Assembly (NCBI GenBank): GCA_934394595.1
Contig: CAKRRX010000051.1
Span: 1 to 16,643, forward strand
DNA: 16,643 bases
From: an uncultured Blautia sp.
GTDB taxonomy: Bacteria > Bacillota > Clostridia > Lachnospirales > Lachnospiraceae
Direction: 5' to 3'
The notes below the pieces were generated by a model that was not told the origin of the DNA, made no database searches, and saw nothing but the letters and a program-made list of their open reading frames with translations. The translations under genes and the position numbers were made by a program. Each line of letters begins with the position of its first letter. Positions within the stretch are counted from its first letter, which is position 1. This document shows, piece by piece, positions 7,668-12,484 of this stretch.

Positions 7668-8951
7668 GTGAAAAAGAAGAGTTTAGTTTTATTGTTTCTT
7701 GTATTTTTGCTGTGTTTTACCGGAAGTGTGAGTGTGGAGGCTTCGGCTTATGTAAAAAGAGGAAATACAAAGGTAAGCCTGACTTCTTCGAAACATGGAT
7801 GGGTAAAAAAGGGAAAATATTACTATTTTTATAACAGCAGAGGAAGACTCCTTCGGGGGCAGATCCGCTATAAAGGAAAGAACTATTACAGCAGTAAAAG
7901 TGGACGTCGTGTAACTGGCTGGGTAATAAGAGGTGGAAAACGGTATTATTATAACCGAAAAAATGGTGTGATGTTTACGAACCGCTGGGCAACTGGAACC
8001 AAGTATAAATATTACTTCAATAAATCCGGAGTAGCCATTGCCAGCCGCTGGTTCACAGATAAGGGAAAGACCTATTATTTTCTGGCAAATTCCAGGATGG
8101 CTACAGGATGGAAAAAGATTGGAAAGTATTATTATTATTTCAATCAGAAAACAGGAGTGATGGCCCAAAACCAGTGGGTAGGAAAATATTTTGTAGGAGA
8201 GACCGGAAAAAGAACCGGTCAGACCAGACCGGATGTGAAGATAAACACCTCCCATTATACTTATGAAAGCAGTACGCTGAATATAGATCTTCGGAGAAAA
8301 TCTGTACACAATGTTCCTTACTGGGTGGCTGTGATTCAGGTGGCAAGTCCGGATCAGCTGCGCTCTGCCCTATCCTTTGGAACTTATGGCGGCACTAGGC
8401 AGACCACGTCCGGGGCTGTGTCCCAGAATGGCGGGATTATTGGAGTAAATGGCAGTGCGTTCAGCTATGAGACGGGACGGCCTTCTCCACTTGGAATGTG
8501 TATCAAAAATGGTGTGATCTATGGTAATTATCATACCAGCTACAGTGTGATGGCAGTAAAAAGAGATGGTACCATTTATACGCCGGAGGTGGGGCTTTTG
8601 GGGGAGGATCTTCTGGAAGTGGGAGTGAAAGATACCTATAATTTTGGTCCGGTTCTGATCAAGGATGGAGCGGTACAGCCTGCATGGGCCGAAACCGCGA
8701 AATATTATCCACGGTGTGCAGTGGGGATGGTTTATCCGGGAAAATATGTGCTTCTGGTTACAGATACAGGAAACTATTCAGGATTGAACCACTGGGATCT
8801 CACCAGTATTTTTTTGTCCTATGGATGCACCTATGCTTACAATCTGGATGGAGGCGGTTCAGCTACATTATATTACAATGGGCAGGTGATGAATAAGCTG
8901 ATCAGCAATTATCAGCGTCCCTGTGGAGATTTTTTGTATTTTACAAGATGA
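7668..8951 (+). CDS. Secreted phosphodiester glycosidase (NAGPA family) with wall-binding-like repeats
   Basis: With the GTG at 7668 the protein has 427 residues: a signal peptide (KKKSLVLLFLVFLLCF, cleavage near VEA/SA), a Lys/Tyr-rich repeat region (about 43-180) and a catalytic domain (about 205-427). The repeats have the pattern GW or RW, then GKYYYF, then N..G (for example at 44-58, 84-101, 107-124, 127-140 and 147-164), resembling choline/glucan-binding repeats. The catalytic part has GVNGSAF (259-265), a NYSGLNHWDL segment (369-378) and NLDGGGSATL (392-401), all typical of the phosphodiester glycosidase family that includes the mammalian uncovering enzyme. It probably removes a sugar phosphodiester decoration from a wall polymer or host glycan. 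GTG is preferred over the ATG at 7638 because GGGAG at 7653-7657 precedes it at good spacing and the signal peptide then starts normally; ATG 7638 lacks a binding site. Confidence 0.87.
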   Translation: MKKKSLVLLFLVFLLCFTGSVSVEASAYVKRGNTKVSLTSSKHGWVKKGKYYYFYNSRGRLLRGQIRYKGKNYYSSKSGRRVTGWVIRGGKRYYYNRKNGVMFTNRWATGTKYKYYFNKSGVAIASRWFTDKGKTYYFLANSRMATGWKKIGKYYYYFNQKTGVMAQNQWVGKYFVGETGKRTGQTRPDVKINTSHYTYESSTLNIDLRRKSVHNVPYWVAVIQVASPDQLRSALSFGTYGGTRQTTSGAVSQNGGIIGVNGSAFSYETGRPSPLGMCIKNGVIYGNYHTSYSVMAVKRDGTIYTPEVGLLGEDLLEVGVKDTYNFGPVLIKDGAVQPAWAETAKYYPRCAVGMVYPGKYVLLVTDTGNYSGLNHWDLTSIFLSYGCTYAYNLDGGGSATLYYNGQVMNKLISNYQRPCGDFLYFTR

Positions 8952-8962
8952 AAAGGAAAGAA

Positions 8963-9015
8963 AAAAAGCATTCACTGCCGGGAAATTCAGTTTTCCTGGT
9001 GTGAGTGCTTTTTTT
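8963..9015. terminator. Bidirectional terminator between convergent genes
   Basis: An A-run followed by GCATTCAC...GGGAAA pairs with TTTTCC...GTGAGTGC and a T-run of seven. Because A and T runs flank both sides, it can end transcription of the glycosidase gene (+) and of the TPR-like gene (-). Confidence 0.9.
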
Positions 9016-9018
9016 AAT

Positions 9019-9041
9019 AGCTTTTTTCAGGCACGCTCTAG
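9019..9041 (-). repeat. Diverged single-ended TAGAGCGTG repeat carrying a stop codon
   Basis: On the minus strand it reads CTAGAGCGTG, then CCTGAAAAAAGCT, matching the copy at 11188-11210 at 20 of 23 positions. Its TAG is the stop codon of the TPR-like gene (9038-9040). Confidence 0.65.
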
Positions 9042-9946
9042 AGAACCCCAAGCTGGTCAATCTGCTGCCTGGTTTCATCAGATACCAGCTCATAGATTTC
9101 CTGCAGTTCCATTTTGAGGGTATATTTATCTGGAATCTGATAGGAATACTGGTCGCCTTCCTTTAAGGATTGTTTTTCCAGGGCAATCAGATAGTCAGCG
9201 AATTTTTCATATTGTTCAAGTGCCATGTAACATTTTTTATAATCAAAAAAAAGTGTATTGTCAGATGTGCCATTTTCTTTTAACTGATCGCATATGCTTA
9301 AGGCACCTTCATAGTTTTTGATATCGATCAGGTCAGAGATAGCATTCAGATGGACTGTGGTTTCCTGGCAGGCTGCTATGCCGGCATCATAACGGGAGCG
9401 GACACTGTCGGACAGTGGATAATCTTTCAGCTCCACCAGACGCTGATAGATGGGGGAGGATTCCGAAAGACTTTGAACTCCGGCTACATTTGTGAGAAAG
9501 TAAAGAACCACATTTACGGCTTCATCGTAGTTTCCTTCCTTTTCATAAAGACTGGAATAATCCAAAGCCCCTGCAAAGGAATGAGGATCCACCTTCTTTT
9601 GTTCCAGAATCTGGCGTGCTTCCTGGGTGTTGCCCTCATCAAGAGCCTGATCGAATAGAGAGGTGTAATTCAGGTCGGAGAACTGCTTCTGGACATTGTT
9701 GATAATAGTGCAAAAGGGAATCAGTAAAAGCAGGGCAATTGCCAGTATACAGCTGAAACGGTAACGAAGCCATTCCATCCAGTTGAAAAAGTACAGCTTT
9801 TTGATATAAGACAGGATTTTCTGTACATAGGGGGTGGAAAGCCGATTATCTGTCTGTTTTGCCTTTACCTGAGAAAGTGCATTCTGTTTTTTTAAGTATT
9901 CCAGATCCTGCTGTTTTTGCAGGATCTGACGGATATTGTTGTCCAT
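9038..9946 (-). CDS. Single-pass membrane protein with TPR-like helical repeats
   Basis: The 302-residue protein opens with a charged, probably coiled-coil segment (1-35, many Gln and Lys), has one membrane helix (about 62-82, RFSCILAIALLLLIPFCTII) and a mostly helical C-terminal part. There, helix pairs such as SLFDQALDEGNTQEARQIL, YSSLYEKEGNYDEAVNVVL and DIKNYEGALSICDQLKENG match tetratricopeptide-type spacing. Such proteins act as scaffolds. A cytoplasmic tail before the helix and an outside repeat region is the likely orientation, but this is not certain. It lies 78 bases after the kinase gene, with a hairpin plus T-run between. AAGGA about 12 bases before the ATG is the binding site. Its TAG stop falls in a dispersed repeat. 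No enzymatic motif is visible; a partner or substrate role for the kinase is inferred from position only. Confidence 0.8.
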   Translation of the reverse strand: MDNNIRQILQKQQDLEYLKKQNALSQVKAKQTDNRLSTPYVQKILSYIKKLYFFNWMEWLRYRFSCILAIALLLLIPFCTIINNVQKQFSDLNYTSLFDQALDEGNTQEARQILEQKKVDPHSFAGALDYSSLYEKEGNYDEAVNVVLYFLTNVAGVQSLSESSPIYQRLVELKDYPLSDSVRSRYDAGIAACQETTVHLNAISDLIDIKNYEGALSICDQLKENGTSDNTLFFDYKKCYMALEQYEKFADYLIALEKQSLKEGDQYSYQIPDKYTLKMELQEIYELVSDETRQQIDQLGVL

Positions 9947-9981
9947 GGTCGTATTATGTCCTTATAAGATAGATGTGTTGC

Positions 9982-10020
9982 AAAAAAGCAGAGCCTCTGG
10001 GCGTTGCCAGAAAACTGCTT
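9982..10020 (-). terminator. Hairpin with T-run between the kinase and TPR-like genes (terminator or attenuator)
   Basis: On the minus strand AAGCAG, then CTGG-CAACG-CCAG as inner hairpin, then CTGCTTTTTT. The outer AAGCAG/CTGCTT and inner CTGG/CCAG stems with six T form an intrinsic terminator that would lower expression of the downstream TPR-like gene relative to the kinase. Confidence 0.6.
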
Positions 10021-10024
10021 CTCA

Positions 10025-11023
10025 TCAGGTGAGAAAAAGCAGAAAGATTAAAACGAGTAAGACTGCCATTATTACCGGATGCCTGCCGCGAAATCCTGGG
10101 ATGTGGTTAAACAGGCTGTCATAGGGGGGTGCGGTGACATAGAGGATATTCATAATGTATCTTCGCAGTGCTCGGCAGTTTCGGAATCGCCTGGAATAAT
10201 CGGCTGTGCATTTGGCAATAAGTTTGCGTACCTTTTTGCTGCATCTTGCATTTAGCTCCTGGGAAGAAATCTGTTTGGGGGATTTTCCGGTGAGCATGAA
10301 TGCAAGGACACAGCCAAGGGAGTAGATGTCGATCCGGTCTGTAGGATTTTTGTAATCCAGGATCTCCGGTGCTGCATAAGGGTTGGTTCCTGCTATCACT
10401 GTGACCAGATGATTCTGATTTTTAAATTTGCCGGCAATGTCAAAATCAATGAGCTTACAGGAAATCTTCTGATGGATACCGCTGACATTCTGGCAGGTTC
10501 CCGGAATCAGCGCCGTGGGGTCCGTAAGCAGGATATTTTGCGGGGCCACATCTCCATGCACCAGAGAAAGGGAAGACAGTCCTTCCAGGCCCTTACATAG
10601 CTGAAGTAGAAAAATCAGAGCCTCTTTTTCGGATAGACAGCCGTATTCGTTGATATAATCCTCCAGGGAAAGGCTCCTTTTGTCCAGAAGGGAATCAGGA
10701 TAAGTAAGGGCAGAGGGCTTTGGGATAAATTCATTCACTGCCAGATTCTGACCATTCTGGTAAATAACGCCGAAAACAGTTTCTATATAAGGATTCCAGA
10801 TGGAGCTGATTTTTTCGTAGATATCTGCCTGTGCAGGGGAAATTTCTTTCAGAATGACAGAACCGGAATCAGGAACAAGAGTCGTCTGGGATGGCTGCAG
10901 TTCTGCAATATAGGTTGTATAATAATTTCCGTCCTTCTTTTTTCTGGGAGCGGAAAGCGGATCCAGAAAGTCCAGGTCAAAATAGGGCTCCAGAGCCTGT
11001 CGCATTGTATCTGAAAGTGCCAT
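10025..11023 (-). CDS. Tail-anchored Hanks-type Ser/Thr protein kinase, atypical
   Basis: The 332-residue protein has a kinase domain (about 35-295) and a C-terminal membrane segment (about 315-332, ending one residue or so after the hydrophobic run). Visible motifs are VILKEI (56-61, Lys59 for ATP), HGDVAPQN (156-163, HRD variant with catalytic Asp158 and Asn163), DFD (193-195, in place of DFG), YAAPE (216-220) and DIYSLG (232-237). The Gly-rich loop GxGxxG is not recognisable in the first 50 residues. The core catalytic residues are present, so activity is plausible. It lacks the PASTA repeats of the housekeeping PrkC/StkP kinases and so is a distinct type. GGAGG 11 bases before the ATG and its own promoter at 11070-11098 are seen. 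Neighbours are a small HTH protein upstream and a TPR-like membrane protein downstream, with no PP2C phosphatase in the window. Confidence 0.9.
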   Translation of the reverse strand: MALSDTMRQALEPYFDLDFLDPLSAPRKKKDGNYYTTYIAELQPSQTTLVPDSGSVILKEISPAQADIYEKISSIWNPYIETVFGVIYQNGQNLAVNEFIPKPSALTYPDSLLDKRSLSLEDYINEYGCLSEKEALIFLLQLCKGLEGLSSLSLVHGDVAPQNILLTDPTALIPGTCQNVSGIHQKISCKLIDFDIAGKFKNQNHLVTVIAGTNPYAAPEILDYKNPTDRIDIYSLGCVLAFMLTGKSPKQISSQELNARCSKKVRKLIAKCTADYSRRFRNCRALRRYIMNILYVTAPPYDSLFNHIPGFRGRHPVIMAVLLVLIFLLFLT

Positions 11024-11069
11024 GACAGCCGTTTCCTCCGGTGATTTTTGTGATGTTTATTTATAGTAC

Positions 11070-11098
11070 AGTATAGAAGTATTTGCGGAACATGTAAA
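11070..11098 (-). promoter_or_regulatory. Sigma-A promoter of the kinase gene
   Basis: On the minus strand TTTACA (11098-11093), a 17-base spacer and TATACT (11075-11070). It lies about 47 bases before the kinase ATG, so the kinase can be transcribed apart from the HTH gene. Confidence 0.75.
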
Positions 11099-11138
11099 GA
11101 GCCAGCGCAGGGAAACGTTGCTTCTCTGTACTGGCTTT
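11099..11138. other. Imperfect hairpin between the HTH and kinase genes
   Basis: GCCAGCGCAGGGAA and TTCTCTGTACTGGC can pair with two wobbles and a mismatch on the plus strand, and somewhat less well on the minus strand. No strong T-run follows in either direction. It may weakly terminate the HTH transcript just before the kinase promoter. Confidence 0.4.
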
Positions 11139-11187
11139 GATGTTGTCTGAGAAAGTGAAAATCTATATATCCTGAAGACGGCTTTAG

Positions 11188-11210
11188 AGCCTTTTTCAAA
11201 CACGCTCTAG
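11188..11210 (-). repeat. Single-ended TAGAGCGTG repeat carrying the HTH gene stop codon
   Basis: It is identical over 23 bases to the left end of the 75-base element (11681-11703). The TAG at 11209-11207 ends the HTH gene. TAGAGC (11185-11190) and GCTCTA (11204-11209) also form a perfect 6-base inverted pair with a 13-base loop. Confidence 0.85.
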
Positions 11211-11626
11211 CCAAGAACTGGCAAGCCTCTGGAAAGCAGCTGTTCATTGATCTCATCCAGAGACCGGCTCTGCCGGATGGCACACATGATTTCGAAGTCC
11301 CTTTCGTTTTTGGGATAAAAGTCTGCCTGGATCAGGCGCTTTAAAATATCTCTGGTCTCCCGGACATTCAGCTTCAGCATAATACATACGATGATCAGCT
11401 TGTCTCTGCTGAGATTTTTGGTTCCATGAAGAAATTCATGAAGGTGGGAAGAGCGGATATCACACATTTCTGCGAACTTATTTACGCTCAGTCCACAGGC
11501 TTCTATATTGTGATAGATTTCCAGAAGAATCTCATCCCGGCTGACAAATTCTATTTTCTCACGGTCTACTTCACCGTTTTTCTCAATTTCCTGAAATAAA
11601 ATATCGGTGCTTAATTTTTCACTCAT
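11207..11626 (-). CDS. Small helix-turn-helix protein next to the Ser/Thr kinase
   Basis: The 139-residue protein has an acidic N-terminus (1-30), an XRE/lambda-repressor-like helical region (about 34-95) and a conserved-looking tail. GLSVNKFAEMCDIRSSHLHEFLHGTKNLSRDKL (45-77) fits a helix-turn-helix, with the recognition helix around SSHLHEFLHG. The tail has YPKNERDFEIMCAIRQSRSLDEINEQL (104-130), a second short helical module. GAGGGCGG about 4-5 bases before the ATG is the binding site. The gene lies 183 bases upstream of the kinase on the same strand. From memory, small HTH proteins with a tail of this kind sit beside Hanks-type kinases in gut Clostridia, which suggests a kinase-linked regulator or substrate; this could not be checked. 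DNA binding is inferred. Confidence 0.75.
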   Translation of the reverse strand: MSEKLSTDILFQEIEKNGEVDREKIEFVSRDEILLEIYHNIEACGLSVNKFAEMCDIRSSHLHEFLHGTKNLSRDKLIIVCIMLKLNVRETRDILKRLIQADFYPKNERDFEIMCAIRQSRSLDEINEQLLSRGLPVLG

Positions 11627-11661
11627 GCTTCCGCCCTCGCTGTTAAATTGTTACAAGTCAG

Positions 11662-11681
11662 GAACAAAATACCTTTTGTTC
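11662..11681. promoter_or_regulatory. Perfect inverted repeat upstream of the HTH gene
   Basis: GAACAAAA (11662-11669) and TTTTGTTC (11674-11681) are perfect arms around TACC. It lies 36 bases upstream of the HTH start and abuts the 75-base repeat. It could be an autoregulatory operator or part of the repeat's insertion site. Confidence 0.45.
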
Positions 11682-11756
11682 TAGAGCGTGTTTGAAAAAG
11701 GCTTTCTGCAAGACGTGCGTCACAATTTGTGGGAATGATTTTTCGAACACGCTCTA
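11682..11756. repeat. 75-base element with 18-base terminal inverted repeats (MITE/REP-like)
   Basis: The left end TAGAGCGTGTTTGAAAAA (11682-11699) and the inverted right end (11739-11756) match at 17 of 18 positions. The 39-base centre (11700-11738) holds GGCTTTCTGC, ACGTGCGT and GGGAATGAT. The whole element can fold into a long hairpin on either strand. No open reading frame lies in it, and no clear target-site duplication is visible (CTAG... against ...CTAA at the ends). Partial copies of the left end occur elsewhere in the window. A transposon-derived miniature element or a palindromic extragenic unit are both possible. Confidence 0.85.
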
Positions 11757-11792
11757 ACGTCTTACATACAGTATAGCGCCGGAGGGAATCCA

Positions 11793-11897
11793 GTGCAAAG
11801 CAAATATGAGAAAAAGGCAAAATATACACTGGCAGTGAATGAAATAAAAAAATTACAGGACTATAATAAAAGAAATGGGAGCGGATTGTATGTCTGA
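11793..11897 (+). CDS. Possible 34-residue small protein
   Basis: A GTG at 11793 follows GGAGGG at 11781-11786 with a 6-base gap, an excellent ribosome binding site, and the frame closes with TGA at 11895-11897. The peptide is basic and likely helical: it begins QSKYEKKAKYTLAVNEI and ends YNKRNGSGLYV. No signal peptide or membrane segment is seen. No firm promoter is visible (a weak TATAG-like box lies in 11768-11776). It occupies an otherwise gene-free strip between the repeat and the XRE regulator, antisense to nothing. It could be a true small protein or the remnant of a longer gene broken by the repeat. Confidence 0.35.
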   Translation: MQSKYEKKAKYTLAVNEIKKLQDYNKRNGSGLYV

Positions 11898-11904
11898 AAA
11901 AGCT

Positions 11905-12222
11905 CTACTCCTGAGTCTGCAACAGCTCCATAATATTTAATACAGCCTTGCGCTGATTGGGAGTGAGCAGACTCCATTGGCTTAACATATTTTTTTCCTC
12001 TTCAGTTATGGAGAGGATGATTTCTGTATCATTAAAAAAATCTGCCAGGGAAATGCCGAAGGTCTGGCACAGGATTTCCAGCTTATCAATAGGGGGCATA
12101 AGGTTTTTGCGATACCAGGTGGAGATGGTAGACTGGGGAATTCCGGACAGTTTTGCAAGACGATAGGTGGTCCAGCCCCGTTCCTGGCGAAGGACGGTTA
12201 TTTTATCTAATACATTGAACAA
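11905..12222 (-). CDS. XRE-family transcriptional regulator (TTG start)
   Basis: The 105-residue protein has an N-terminal XRE helix-turn-helix: VLDKITVLRQERGWTTYRLA, then KLSGIPQSTISTWYRKN (24-40), with QSTISTWY as the recognition helix, and LEILCQTFGISLADFF (48-63) as the closing helices. The C-terminal third (ITEEEKNMLSQWSLLTPNQRKAVLNIMELL) is a helical tail common in this group and likely mediates dimerisation. The TTG at 12222 is chosen because AAAAAGGAG lies 8 bases upstream; longer in-frame versions starting at 12246, 12279 or 12297 lack a binding site. It is divergent from the secreted operon at 12485 and the shared region holds a palindrome, so it probably controls that operon and itself. 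The stop reads TAG AGC. Confidence 0.85.
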   Translation of the reverse strand: MFNVLDKITVLRQERGWTTYRLAKLSGIPQSTISTWYRKNLMPPIDKLEILCQTFGISLADFFNDTEIILSITEEEKNMLSQWSLLTPNQRKAVLNIMELLQTQE

Positions 12223-12239
12223 TGTGGGTACTCCTTTTT
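12223..12239 (-). promoter_or_regulatory. Ribosome binding site that fixes the TTG start of the XRE gene
   Basis: On the minus strand AAAAAGGAG is followed by eight bases and TTG. The same bases are part of the diverged TAGAGCGTG repeat copy at 12232-12251. Confidence 0.75.
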
Positions 12240-12251
12240 CAAACATGCTGT
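12232..12251 (-). repeat. Diverged TAGAGCGTG repeat copy overlapping a ribosome binding site
   Basis: On the minus strand TACAGCATGTTTGAAAAAGG matches TAGAGCGTGTTTGAAAAAGG at 18 of 20 positions. It may be a real relic of the repeat or a chance match, since it is shorter than the other copies. Confidence 0.45.
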
Positions 12252-12363
12252 ATATGGATGGGGAAATAAGTTCAAACATCTTGTTGTACAAGCCCAAATG
12301 GTCTTTTAAACTTTTGACACTGGCAACATCCTATATTACGTTAATCATATTTCGACAAACCGC

Positions 12364-12392
12364 TTTACAATAGTTGTGAAAAGACGTAAAAT
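12364..12392 (+). promoter_or_regulatory. Promoter of the secreted two-gene operon
   Basis: TTTACA (12364-12369), a 17-base spacer and TAAAAT (12387-12392). Transcription would start near 12399, at the edge of the palindrome at 12400-12418. Confidence 0.6.
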
Positions 12393-12399
12393 TATTATC

Positions 12400-12418
12400 G
12401 AATATACAAAGTATATCC
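12400..12418. promoter_or_regulatory. Candidate operator between the XRE regulator and the secreted operon
   Basis: GAATATAC and GTATATCC are inverted arms (7 of 8 pair) around AAA. The site sits at the predicted +1 of the operon promoter, fitting repression by the divergently encoded XRE protein. This is inference from position and symmetry. Confidence 0.5.
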
Positions 12419-12484
12419 AATTTATACAGTAAAAGTTAAGTATTGATCAGACAAAAGCAGAAACAAGAAAGGAAGGTATGGGTT

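Noticed and set aside
11623..11829. 68-residue minus-strand open frame across the repeat
   Set aside because: It runs through the 75-base palindromic element, lacks a binding site and has no domain-like composition.
12223..12297. Longer N-terminus of the XRE regulator from TTG 12297 or ATG 12279/12246
   Set aside because: None has a binding site, and the extension is not HTH-like; TTG 12222 has AAAAAGGAG 8 bases upstream.
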